In this document: in pieces, positions 8,416 to 16,308 of the stretch
Numbering within the stretch: position 1 is the stretch's first letter
Layout of the letters: each line of letters starts with the position of its first letter
Assembly: GCF_000828055.2 (NCBI RefSeq)
Contig: NZ_CP010523.2
Location: forward strand, 2,356,001 to 2,420,000
Source: Klebsiella variicola
GTDB taxonomy: Bacteria; Pseudomonadota; Gammaproteobacteria; Enterobacterales; Enterobacteriaceae
Length of the DNA stretch: 64,000 nucleotides
Direction of reading: 5' to 3'
Position numbers and translations under genes: made by a program
Notes under the pieces: model-generated
What the model saw: the letters and a program-made list of their open reading frames with translations, nothing else
Told to the model about the DNA's origin: nothing
Database searches by the model: none

Positions 8416-10119
8416 TTACTTGACGATTTTTACATCCGGCAGGCTGCCGGTCAGGCCGTTGTAGATATCCGGCTTAAAGCCGCTGACGCGGGCGCTGCTG
8501 GCGGAAAGAATGTTGCGATAGCCAAGCAGGATCACCGGCGGATCGTCGGCCAGCACTTTATACAGCTGGTGGTAGATCGGCTTGCGCTGTTCAATTTCGA
8601 GCACCGCGTTGCCGGCGTTAATCAGCTTATCGACTTCCGCGTTATGGTAGCCGGACTCTTTAGCTTCGCTGCTGTAAAAATCCCATACCCCATCGTGCGG
8701 GTCGTTGAGGGTGCTGGTGCTAAAGGAGGCCAGATCGTAATTTCCGGCTTTACGCTGCGCCATCAGGGCATTGAAATCCACCACCTGCGGCTTCAGCAGT
8801 ACGCCAATCTGCCGCCAGTTCTCCTTGGCGATGGGGATCAGAGCGTCGTTGAGCACCTTCTTGCTCACCAGCAGGGTCAGCTCCAGGCGCTGGCCGTCTT
8901 TGGCGCGGATACCGTCGGCGCCAGGTTTCCAGCCGGCCTCATCCAGCAGCTTTTTGGCCTGTGCCGGATCGTAAGGGTAAGGGTTGACGCCTTCAGCGTT
9001 AAAGGCCCAGGAGATCGGGGCGATCGGCTCGATGGCGACTTTGCCGTACCCCTGATAGACCACGTCGATCAGCTTCTGCCGATCCAGACCGTAAATCAGC
9101 GCCTGGCGCACGCGCTTATCCTGCAGCGCCGGGCGATGCACGTTGAACTCCACCTGGCTGTAGTCGCTGGAGCCGTAAAGATTAATGTTGGCGAAGCCGA
9201 GCATTTTCAGCTGCTCAATATCGTCGGGGCGTGAGGTAAAGGCGTCATAGTCGGTCTCCCCGGTCTGGAACAGCTGGAAGTTGGTCGACGGATTGGTCAC
9301 GCGGTAGATAAAGCGCGGTGTTGGCGGCGTTCCGCGGTAAAAATGGCTATTGGCATGGAAGCGTATTTCCTGACCGGGAATGTATTTGTCGTACACGTAA
9401 GGGCCGTTGCCCAGCGGCTTGCCGTGCAGTGAACGCAGATAGTCGAGATTTCCCCGCTGATATCCTTTGCCGTACCAGGCTTTCGACAGCACCGGCCCGC
9501 CAATTTTGGCCAGCGTGGTGGCGCCTGGCTGCGTGGTGGTCACCTGCAGGGTGAGCGGGTCGATGACCTTCAGGCCGCTGACGCTGTCAGCTTTGCCGGC
9601 TTTGTAGTCCGCGCCGCCGGCGATATTGGCCAGGGTGATGTCGGTATCGCCATCATATTTGGGGTCGAGCAGGACCGTCAGGGTAAAGGCGACATCTTCC
9701 GCCGTCAGCGGTGAACCGTCGCTGAAGGTCAGGCCAGGGCGCAATTTGATGGTATAGACTTTACTGTCCGGGCTGACCGTCCAGCTCTCCGCCAGTCCCG
9801 GGACCAGCTTACCCTGACTGTCCCAGTCAATCAGGCGTGAAAAAATGACGTTAGTCACGTTCTCATCCCAGCCGTTGACGAAAAAGTAGGGGTTAAAGAT
9901 CCCCTGCGGCTCGGAGATCCCGGCCACCACCGTGTCTTTCCGCAGTTTGGCGCTGGCCGGGATCTGGCTGGCGTCGGTGGCCGGGGTGATGCCTTCTTTC
10001 AGGATCCCTTCCGCATGGGCAACAGAAGAAAATGCTACCACGCCGCCGAGCAGGGCCACTTTTAGCGCCAGGGCGAAGCGGGTTTTTCGGGTTTTTAATC
10101 CTTGTTGTAATCTGGACAA
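8416..10119 (-). CDS. ABC transporter periplasmic binding protein, SBP_bac_5 family
   Basis: 567 aa, with a signal peptide ending AFSSVAHA-EGILK near residue 36. Family 5 binding-protein landmarks: RLIDWDSQGKLVPGLAESWTVSPD, then YTIKLRPGLTFSDGSPLTAEDVAFT. The start is a TTG, supported by GAGG 8 nt upstream and by the signal peptide. It lies 148 bp after the metN-like gene, a gap that could hold a secondary promoter. Family members bind peptides, glutathione, nickel complexes or other small molecules. Given the sfnB and met genes upstream, a sulfur-containing ligand is plausible, but that is inference. Confidence 0.9.
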   Translation of the reverse strand: MSRLQQGLKTRKTRFALALKVALLGGVVAFSSVAHAEGILKEGITPATDASQIPASAKLRKDTVVAGISEPQGIFNPYFFVNGWDENVTNVIFSRLIDWDSQGKLVPGLAESWTVSPDSKVYTIKLRPGLTFSDGSPLTAEDVAFTLTVLLDPKYDGDTDITLANIAGGADYKAGKADSVSGLKVIDPLTLQVTTTQPGATTLAKIGGPVLSKAWYGKGYQRGNLDYLRSLHGKPLGNGPYVYDKYIPGQEIRFHANSHFYRGTPPTPRFIYRVTNPSTNFQLFQTGETDYDAFTSRPDDIEQLKMLGFANINLYGSSDYSQVEFNVHRPALQDKRVRQALIYGLDRQKLIDVVYQGYGKVAIEPIAPISWAFNAEGVNPYPYDPAQAKKLLDEAGWKPGADGIRAKDGQRLELTLLVSKKVLNDALIPIAKENWRQIGVLLKPQVVDFNALMAQRKAGNYDLASFSTSTLNDPHDGVWDFYSSEAKESGYHNAEVDKLINAGNAVLEIEQRKPIYHQLYKVLADDPPVILLGYRNILSASSARVSGFKPDIYNGLTGSLPDVKIVK

Positions 10120-10267
10120 AAGTGCTACCTCATCAAATAATTGCGTGGTTATTTACAATTCATGACGAAAGATAAGAGGCGCACTTCGCCCTGTCTAACA
10201 CTGAAATGCTATGATTTATAACTAATTATCCTTAGCAAAGGATCGGGAATATAATCCCATTCGATGG

Positions 10268-11311
10268 CTAAGAAGCAGTGATTTCCGCTGTCTGATGATG
10301 GTGGGTCAGAATGCTGTCTGCGACCCAGCCATCCTGCGCCAGCGCGCTGGCGGCCAGCGGCCCGCTCAGCCGGACCTGCAGCTGGCCGATCACCCGGCCC
10401 TGAATGCGCTCGCAGTTGCTGTACAGCAGTCGGGCGTCGCCTCCCAGCAGGCTGGCGATATGCTGCAGATTGGGTTCGCGACCGCTGCTGCCGTCAAAAC
10501 GTAAGGTCACGATCTGCTCGCCGTCGCGCAGCGGTGGCCCGGCCTCCGGGCGATCGGGGTGCTGCAGGCCGAGCATGGCGCGCGTCACCGGGTGCTGCGG
10601 GTTGCCAAACACGCGCCAGACATCGCCCTGTTCGACAATGCGCCCGCCCTCAAGCACGCTGACCCGATCGCAGAGGGTGCGAATGACCTCCATTTCGTGG
10701 GTGATCAGCACGATTGTCAGGCCCAGGCGCTGGTTAATCTCCTTGAGCAGGGTTAGCACCGACAGGGTGTTTTCCGGATCCAGCGCCGAGGTTGCCTCAT
10801 CGCACAGCAGAATTTCCGGCTGAGTGACCAGCGCCCGGGCGATGCCGGTCCGCTGTTTCTGGCCACCGGAGAGGCGGGCCGGGTAGCTGTCGCGCAGCGC
10901 GCTGAGGCCCACCAGCTCAAGCATCTCGCTGACCCGACGCTGGCGTTCGCCGGCCGGGACGCCAGCCATCTTCAGCGGCAAGGCGATGTTCTGCGCCACG
11001 GTTTTGGTGGCCATCAGGTTAAAGTGCTGAAAAATCATCGCCACCCGCCGACGCAGATCGCGCAGCTGGCGCGTGGAGTAGCGCACGGTTGACTCGCCGT
11101 GGATGAACATCTCGCCGCTGTCGGCATTTTCCAGACGATTAAACAGGCGCAGCAGGGTGGATTTTCCGGCGCCGCTGCGGCCGATGATGCCGAAAATTTC
11201 GCCCTGACGGATGGTCAGGTCAATGTCCTGTAGCGCCTGCACGCCGTTAGGATAGGCTTTGCTGATACCAGCAAACTCAATGTGGGTCGGTGGGGCGGGG
11301 ATATGCGTCAC
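10268..11311 (-). CDS. MetN-like ABC transporter ATP-binding protein
   Basis: 347 aa. Walker A GIIGRSGAGKSTLLRLFNRL, signature LSGGQKQRTGIARAL, Walker B ILLCDEATSALDP, His-switch LITHEMEVI. After about residue 265 comes a NIL-type C-terminal domain (GREPNLQHIASLLG...IQGRVIGQLQVRLSG), which in MetN binds methionine and inhibits transport. The start codon is GTG at 11311, with GGAG 9 nt upstream. It is not the housekeeping metN, which sits elsewhere in enterobacteria beside gmhB (known), so this is a second, specialised copy. Confidence 0.88.
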   Translation of the reverse strand: MTHIPAPPTHIEFAGISKAYPNGVQALQDIDLTIRQGEIFGIIGRSGAGKSTLLRLFNRLENADSGEMFIHGESTVRYSTRQLRDLRRRVAMIFQHFNLMATKTVAQNIALPLKMAGVPAGERQRRVSEMLELVGLSALRDSYPARLSGGQKQRTGIARALVTQPEILLCDEATSALDPENTLSVLTLLKEINQRLGLTIVLITHEMEVIRTLCDRVSVLEGGRIVEQGDVWRVFGNPQHPVTRAMLGLQHPDRPEAGPPLRDGEQIVTLRFDGSSGREPNLQHIASLLGGDARLLYSNCERIQGRVIGQLQVRLSGPLAASALAQDGWVADSILTHHHQTAEITAS

Positions 11312-11363
11312 GATGATGCGCTCCGTTAGCCCGGGCAGCGGCTGACGCCGCTGCCCGCGGTGA

Positions 11364-12140
11364 TTAGAATCCAGGTAAAATTTTGCCCTGATAACGCGTC
11401 AGAATGAACTGACGAACTGCGTCCGAATGCAGCGCTTGCGCCAGCTTCTGAATGCCCGGGTCCTGAATATTGTCCGGGCGCGCCACCAGATATTCGACGT
11501 ACAGATCGCTGCCTTTTTCCACCAGCAACGCTTTATCGGTGTCGATACCGGCCTCCAGCGCATAGTTGGCAAAGATAAAGGCCAGGTCGACCTGCTTCAC
11601 CGCGCGCGCCAGCATGGCGCCCTCCAGTTCGCGGATCTTAAAGTGATGCGGGTTGCTGGTAATGTCCTTGGTTGCCGATTGCGGGTTGTGCGGATCCTTG
11701 AGGGTAATCAGCCCGGCGTTGCTTAACATCACCAGCGCGCGGCCGGTGTTCACCGGATCGTTAGGGATGGCGATCGTGGCGCCGTCAGGCACCGCGGCGA
11801 GGGTCGTGTATTTGCTGGAGTAGGCGCCGAAGGGCTCGATATGCACTCCCACCACCGGTACAAGGTTGGTGTGGCGGGTCTGGTTGTAGTTATCGAGGAA
11901 TGGCCGGTACTGGTAGTAGTTGGCGTCGAGGTGTTTCTCCGCCAGCTGCTGGTTAGGCTGAATAAAATCGTTAAACACCTTGACCTGTAAATCGACGCCT
12001 TCCTTTGCCAGCACCGGCTTCACAAATTCAAGGATTTCCGCATGCGGCACCGGCGTGGCGCCGACGATCAGCGTCTCGTTAGCCAGCGCTGCGGTGGAGA
12101 AGAGGGCCAGCAGTCCGGCGGCAATAATGGATTTTTTCAT
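11364..12140 (-). CDS. MetQ/NlpA-family substrate-binding protein without lipobox
   Basis: 258 aa. Signal peptide MKKSIIAAGLLALFSTAALA then NETLIVGATPVPHAEILEFV, the conserved NlpA/MetQ start. Typical blocks follow: FNDFIQPNQQL, DANYYQYRPFLD, TIAIPNDPVNTGRALVML. Classic MetQ is a lipoprotein; here no cysteine stands at the cleavage site, so this one should be soluble in the periplasm. Lies between the permease and the ATPase of the same transporter. Ligand could be methionine or an oxidised or other organosulfur compound (inference). Confidence 0.88.
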   Translation of the reverse strand: MKKSIIAAGLLALFSTAALANETLIVGATPVPHAEILEFVKPVLAKEGVDLQVKVFNDFIQPNQQLAEKHLDANYYQYRPFLDNYNQTRHTNLVPVVGVHIEPFGAYSSKYTTLAAVPDGATIAIPNDPVNTGRALVMLSNAGLITLKDPHNPQSATKDITSNPHHFKIRELEGAMLARAVKQVDLAFIFANYALEAGIDTDKALLVEKGSDLYVEYLVARPDNIQDPGIQKLAQALHSDAVRQFILTRYQGKILPGF

Positions 12141-12171
12141 GATAAGGGTTTCCTGAGCAGAGAAGGGTAAG

Positions 12172-12846
12172 TTATTTGCGGCTGACGTAGCGCACCAGGC
12201 GGTCGCCGCTCATTTGCAGAAGCTGTACCAGCGCAATCAGCATCAGGACGGTGACCACCATCACGTCAGTCTGAAAGCGCTGATAACCAAAACGAATGGC
12301 CAGATCGCCCAGCCCGCCGCCGCCGATCACCCCCGCCATCGAGGTGTAGTCGACCAGCAAAATGGCCGTCACGGTCACGGCGGCGATCAGCCCGGCCCGC
12401 GACTCCGGCAGCAGCGTGTGCCAGATAAGCTGCCAGGTGCTGCCGCCCATCGACCAGCTGGCCTCCACCAGGCCGTGCTCCACTTCGCGCAGGGCGGTTT
12501 CCACCAGCCGGGCGAAGAACGGGGCGCAGCCGGCGACCAGCGGCGGAATGGTTCCTTCCACCCCCAGCGAGGTGCCGGTCAGCAACGTGGTCACCGGGAT
12601 CATCACGATGAGCAAAATGATGAACGGCAGGGATCGCAGTACGTTGACGCACAATGACAGCAGGCGGTAAAGGCGCGGGGCGTACAGCAAACGCGGCTCA
12701 CCGGTGAGATAGAGCACAATCCCCAGCGGAAGCCCCAGCAGTACGGTCCATCCCAGCGACCAGGCCAGCATGGTAAGGGTATCGAGGGCGGCCTGGGCCA
12801 CATCGTTCCAGTCGATTTCCGCGAAAAACGCCAGCAGACTCGTCAT
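12172..12846 (-). CDS. MetI-like ABC transporter permease
   Basis: About 224 aa inner-membrane permease with five predicted membrane segments. MetI-family signs are NVLRSLPFIILLIVMIPVT, the conserved GTSLGVEGTIPPLVAGCAPFFARLVE loop and the EAA region EVEHGLVEASWSMGGSTWQLIWHTLLPESRAGL. I use the ATG at 12846, just after the sfnB stop; another ATG at 12861 would overlap sfnB by 14 bp. Couples the MetQ-like binding protein to the MetN-like ATPase. Confidence 0.88.
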   Translation of the reverse strand: MTSLLAFFAEIDWNDVAQAALDTLTMLAWSLGWTVLLGLPLGIVLYLTGEPRLLYAPRLYRLLSLCVNVLRSLPFIILLIVMIPVTTLLTGTSLGVEGTIPPLVAGCAPFFARLVETALREVEHGLVEASWSMGGSTWQLIWHTLLPESRAGLIAAVTVTAILLVDYTSMAGVIGGGGLGDLAIRFGYQRFQTDVMVVTVLMLIALVQLLQMSGDRLVRYVSRK

Positions 12847-12847
12847 A

Positions 12848-14074
12848 TCAGTTCCAGTCATGTCGTTGCGGGCGAATGCCGTTCAGCACCCAGTTGCCAA
12901 GCAGCTGATACTTCCAGCGAACCGGGTCGTGCAGGGTGTGCACCCGGGCATTGCGCCAGTGGCGGTCGAGGTTGAGCGACTCACCGGTGGCGCGAGTACC
13001 CCCCAGCTCGAACAGGCGGCTGGCGGCCTCCAGCGCCACTTCGGTGGTCCAGATTTTGGCGCGGGCGACGGCCAGCGACGCCTCGGCGACATGCTCCTCG
13101 CTGAGGTCATTTTTATAGCGGTCGAGCACCCGTCCCGCCCGCTCCAGCAGCGCGTCGGCTGCGGCAAGGCGGCTGTCCAGTTGACCGATATGGTAGATAG
13201 TCAGCGGATCGTCGCTCGCCTGCGCCACACCGGCGTCGATCCACGGCCGGGCGCTGTGGCGTACGAACGCCACGGTATCGTCCAGCGCCGCGCGGGCGAT
13301 CCCGGCGTCTATCGCCGCGGTGGTCAGCTGGGCGAACGGGCCGGCAAGGGTCGGGCTGGCGTAGGACTTCCAGGTTGGGAAAAGGTGGAAAGGATTAACC
13401 GGAAGATTATCGGCCAGCACGGTGCCGCTGGCGGTGGTGCGCTGACCGAGGCACGCCCAGTCGTTGACCACCGTCAGCCCCGGGCTGTTCTGGGGGACGA
13501 AAGCGAGCTGGGCGCGGTCGTCGGCGTCCAGCGCCAGAATGCCAATCCAGTGGGCGTACAGCGAGCCGGTGCAGTAGCCTTTACGGCCATTGATCCGCAG
13601 ACCGTCTGCGCCTTCCTCGATACGGGTACGAATATCAAGGACCGTTTTCCCCCCGGTTTCCGACAGGGCATTGGCGAAGCGATAGCCCTGTAATACCTGG
13701 GCGAAAAAGAACGCCTGCTGGTCGTCGCTACCCTGCAGACGAATATCCTCCAGCAGGCAGTAGTGGTTCTGGGGTATCTGGCCTAACGACGGATCCGCTG
13801 CAGAGAGAATGGCGATAACCTGCGCGAGGGTCGCGGCCGAGACCTCGGCGCCGCCAAAGCGGCGCGGCACCGTGATGCCCCACAGTCCGCTGTTGGAATA
13901 GGTGTTGACGATCTCCGCCGGGACAATGCCCGTCCGGTCGCGCTCGGCGGCGCCGGGTTTGAGCACGGCGGCGATCTCATGGGCGATGGCGAGGGCTTCC
14001 GCATCGCTGGCAATAATATGCGCCTGCGGCGTGGACTGGGTGTAAGGCTGTGCGGGTGAACTGGCTGACATCAT
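12848..14074 (-). CDS. SfnB-type acyl-CoA-dehydrogenase-fold oxidoreductase (sulfur acquisition)
   Basis: 408 aa flavin-dependent enzyme of the acyl-CoA dehydrogenase superfamily, in the branch with SfnB and DszC. Landmarks: GLWGITVPRRFGGAEVS, DPSLGQIPQNHYCLLEDI, the middle beta domain (GADGLRINGRKGYCTGSLYAHWIGILA), and the C-terminal helix FELGGTRATGESLNLDRHWRNARVHTLHDP. In Pseudomonas SfnB belongs to the sulfone-sulfur pathway under sigma-54 control (known). These relatives often need a separate reductase for reduced flavin; none is encoded nearby. First gene of the nine-gene set; preceded by a sigma-54 promoter. Precise substrate unknown. Confidence 0.87.
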   Translation of the reverse strand: MMSASSPAQPYTQSTPQAHIIASDAEALAIAHEIAAVLKPGAAERDRTGIVPAEIVNTYSNSGLWGITVPRRFGGAEVSAATLAQVIAILSAADPSLGQIPQNHYCLLEDIRLQGSDDQQAFFFAQVLQGYRFANALSETGGKTVLDIRTRIEEGADGLRINGRKGYCTGSLYAHWIGILALDADDRAQLAFVPQNSPGLTVVNDWACLGQRTTASGTVLADNLPVNPFHLFPTWKSYASPTLAGPFAQLTTAAIDAGIARAALDDTVAFVRHSARPWIDAGVAQASDDPLTIYHIGQLDSRLAAADALLERAGRVLDRYKNDLSEEHVAEASLAVARAKIWTTEVALEAASRLFELGGTRATGESLNLDRHWRNARVHTLHDPVRWKYQLLGNWVLNGIRPQRHDWN

Positions 14075-14157
14075 CTTCTCTCTTATTCAGTGAATAGCTT
14101 ATGCAAAAATTAGATAAATAAATAATTCATAATGCCTGTGGGTTATATGTGTGGGTA

Positions 14158-14173
14158 AGCAAAACACGTGCCA
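14158..14173 (-). promoter_or_regulatory. Sigma-54 (RpoN) promoter of the sfnB operon
   Basis: On the minus strand the site reads TGGCACGTGTTTTGCT, matching the sigma-54 consensus TGGCACG-N4-TTGCW at every fixed position, including the -24 GG and -12 GC. Transcription would begin near 14147, leaving a leader of about 70 nt before the sfnB ATG. It points straight into sfnB and is the strongest evidence that the operon depends on RpoN and an enhancer-binding protein. Confidence 0.87.
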
Positions 14174-14236
14174 GCGAGAGAGGAAGGCGCAGTCGTGATA
14201 GGAAGCGGGTTGGCTATGTCAGCTGATGGAGCGGAC

Positions 14237-14252
14237 TGCTGCAAATGCAGCG
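14237..14252. promoter_or_regulatory. Upstream palindrome 1, candidate enhancer-binding site
   Basis: TGCTGCAAATGCAGCG, a near-perfect palindrome (GCTGC / GCAGC). It matches the second site in 12 of 16 positions and lies about 97 bp upstream of the predicted sigma-54 start point, where enhancer-binding proteins usually sit. Confidence 0.65.
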
Positions 14253-14267
14253 CCGTTTTGCGCCGGC

Positions 14268-14283
14268 TGTTGCAAAGGCAACA
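14268..14283. promoter_or_regulatory. Upstream palindrome 2, candidate enhancer-binding site
   Basis: TGTTGCAAAGGCAACA (arms TGTTGC / GCAACA). Its centre is 31 bp from palindrome 1, close to three helical turns, so both would face the same side of the DNA. About 128 bp upstream of the predicted start of the sfnB transcript. Confidence 0.65.
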
Positions 14284-14344
14284 GGAGAGGAAAGCGACCG
14301 CCGGACCGAAGGAAGGCTGTCAGGCGGTGAGCGTGGCGAGGACC

Positions 14345-15028
14345 TCAGCGTTTCTTTGCCGCAGGGGCGAGCAGTGAGGGTGCGGTCTCGGTTAACGGTT
14401 GCCAGAGCCGCTCGGGGTCGCTAAATCCCTCTTCCACGAGAGCAAAAAAGCGGCTGGCGTGGAGACCGTCGACGAAGGCATGGTTAAACCGCCCGGCCAC
14501 CGGGATCACGCCGTTCTGTAGTTTCCCCCAGGTAAGCGCGGGCACCGCCGCGCCTACGGCATATTCCGCATGGGTCATCGAGGTGAAGTGGAGCCACGGC
14601 AGACAACTGGCGCAGATAAAATGCTCGCCATCGACGATGAGCGGCGCCGGCGTTGTCTCTCTTGCCGCGACGATCTTCGGCGTTGCCGCATCGCTGAAGG
14701 CGGTGAACTCGGGGGCGTTGTCGCACCATACCTGGCGGAATCCTTCCTCGACGGTCATCACCGGCGTCATTACCGCCAGGCTGTCATATTCAATCACCTC
14801 ATCATTGCGCACGCGTTGCCGTAGCTGCGGTACTCCGTTGGCCGCGCGCAGCAGCGCATAGAGCGCAAGCTGAAAAAACGAGACCCGACGGTCCTTCGCA
14901 CATTCGTACAGGCGCTGCGCCGCTATCGGGACACAGAGGTTAAAGCTGGGGTTGGCAAATTGTCGGTAAAAGGTGAAATGGTCCCGGCGGGGCCAGGTCG
15001 CGGTGTCGATAATTCGGTAACGTGCCAT
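14345..15028 (-). CDS. Chloramphenicol acetyltransferase-fold protein (CatA-like)
   Basis: 227 aa, the usual CAT size. N-terminal YRIIDTATWPRRDHFTFYRQFANPSFNLC is the family start. The active-site motif reads FNHAFVDGLHASRFF: the catalytic His, Asp and Gly are kept, although the first His of the classic HHAVCDGFH is Asn. Start at 15028 has AGGAGG 7 nt upstream; a longer in-frame extension lacks support. CAT acetylates chloramphenicol with acetyl-CoA, but chromosomal homologues may act on other hydroxyls. It is followed upstream by the VOC gene on the same strand. Resistance is not proven from sequence. Confidence 0.82.
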   Translation of the reverse strand: MARYRIIDTATWPRRDHFTFYRQFANPSFNLCVPIAAQRLYECAKDRRVSFFQLALYALLRAANGVPQLRQRVRNDEVIEYDSLAVMTPVMTVEEGFRQVWCDNAPEFTAFSDAATPKIVAARETTPAPLIVDGEHFICASCLPWLHFTSMTHAEYAVGAAVPALTWGKLQNGVIPVAGRFNHAFVDGLHASRFFALVEEGFSDPERLWQPLTETAPSLLAPAAKKR

Positions 15029-15059
15029 GAATGCCTCCTGAATACTGGCGGTCTGCTGA

Positions 15060-15443
15060 CTATGCGACGATTTCAATCAGGTTGCCATCGGGATCGGCGA
15101 TCACCGCCTCATAATAGCCGTCGCCGGTGGTACGCGGCGGCGAAACCAGTATCCCCGCATCCTCGGCGCGTTGGGCGAGGGCATCGACCTGTTCCGCCCC
15201 GCCTACCGAGAGGGCCAGATGCGCCCAGCCGGTATGGTTATTATCCGCGCTGGCCGGCTGCAGGCCAGGCCTGGTCATCAGCTCGATCACCACCTCGTCG
15301 TCGATGGTGACAAAATAGGAGGCAAAGCCGGGGTTGGTCTGGCTGAGGTATTTTTCATTGATGCTGGCGGCAAAGAACTCCACCCAGAAGCGGGCCTGGA
15401 CGTCGAGCTGTTGGGTCCACAGGGCGAAATGGGCAATTTTCAT
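15060..15443 (-). CDS. VOC-family (glyoxalase/bleomycin-resistance fold) protein
   Basis: 127 aa, two beta-alpha-beta-beta-beta modules. Starts MKIAHFALWTQQLDVQARFWVEFF, the usual VOC opening with a potential metal-ligand His at residue 5. Second module GWAHLALSVGGAEQVDALAQRAEDAG, ending YYEAVIADPDGNLIEIV, where the final Glu is the usual ligand. Start ATG at 15443 has GGAGG upstream; the longer frame upstream is not supported. Same strand as the CAT-like gene, 31 bp apart, probably co-transcribed. Substrate unknown. Confidence 0.85.
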   Translation of the reverse strand: MKIAHFALWTQQLDVQARFWVEFFAASINEKYLSQTNPGFASYFVTIDDEVVIELMTRPGLQPASADNNHTGWAHLALSVGGAEQVDALAQRAEDAGILVSPPRTTGDGYYEAVIADPDGNLIEIVA

Positions 15444-15533
15444 GGTAAACCTCCGGGCAGGAACATTGACAATCAAAGCAGCGCAGACGATCATGCTTGC
15501 TGTTGCTCGTTTTTGATAATTTAAGGAGTTTTC

Positions 15534-16304
15534 GTGCTCGATTATGCTGCTTTTCCCCAACAGCGACAAGCGTTGATTTGCCAGATCCTGCAGGAAAATG
15601 GCAGAGTGGTGTGCGCGGAGCTGGCGGCGCGGCTTCAGGTGTCGGAGCACACCATCCGCCGCGATCTGCATGAACTCAGTCGTGAAGGGTTCTGTAAAAA
15701 GGTGTATGGCGGGGCGGTGCTGAGCCTGCCGGAAGCCGGGGACTACAGTGAACGGAAAGATAAAAATCGAGCAACAAAACTCAGGATCGCGCAACAGTGT
15801 GCCAGGCTGGTGAAGCCCGGCGGCACGATTTTCGTCGATACCGGGACCACCAATCTGGCGATGGCCGAGGCGCTACCCGCTGAGCTGGCGCTGACGGTGG
15901 TAACGAACTCCCCGGAGATCGCCGCGGTACTGGTGAAAAAACCGTTGTATGACGTGGTGATCCTCGGCGGCCAGGTGCAGCGGGCGAGCGGCGGCTGCGT
16001 CGGCGCCGCGGCGGTGGCTCAGGTGCAGGGCATGTTATTCGACCAGGGTTTTATCGGCGGCTGCGCCATGGCGCCAGAGTCGGGCCTGACCGGTTTTGAC
16101 TACGCCGACTGCGAGTTCAAGAAAGCGGTGATTAAGCAGTGCAGCGAAATTATCGTCGGCCTGACCTCGGATAAAATTCCGGCAGTGGCACGGTTTGTGG
16201 TGGCCGCGAGCAGCGATATCGATGTGCTGGTGGTGGAAGAGAACATCAGTCGCGAATATCGCGTTGCCTTTCAGCAGCACGATATTCGCATCCATACCGT
16301 GTAA
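15534..16304 (+). CDS. DeoR/GlpR-family transcriptional regulator
   Basis: 256 aa. N-terminal DeoR helix-turn-helix (RQALICQILQENGRVVCAELAARLQVSEHTIRRDLHELSREG, followed by the VYGGAV hallmark). C-terminal sugar-phosphate-sensing domain with FVDTGTTNLAMAEAL, VVTNSPEIAAVL and GGCVGAAAV. These repress sugar or nucleoside genes and release DNA on binding a phosphorylated metabolite. Start codon GTG with TAAGGAG upstream. Divergent from VOC/CAT (90 bp), which may be its targets, though neither is a sugar gene; convergent with the LysE exporter (4 bp apart). Confidence 0.88.
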   Translation: MLDYAAFPQQRQALICQILQENGRVVCAELAARLQVSEHTIRRDLHELSREGFCKKVYGGAVLSLPEAGDYSERKDKNRATKLRIAQQCARLVKPGGTIFVDTGTTNLAMAEALPAELALTVVTNSPEIAAVLVKKPLYDVVILGGQVQRASGGCVGAAAVAQVQGMLFDQGFIGGCAMAPESGLTGFDYADCEFKKAVIKQCSEIIVGLTSDKIPAVARFVVAASSDIDVLVVEENISREYRVAFQQHDIRIHTV

Positions 16305-16308
16305 CCCG

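Noticed and set aside
14345..15028. Calling the CAT-like gene a chloramphenicol resistance gene
   Set aside because: Fold and key residues fit, but activity cannot be read from sequence and no mobile context is seen.
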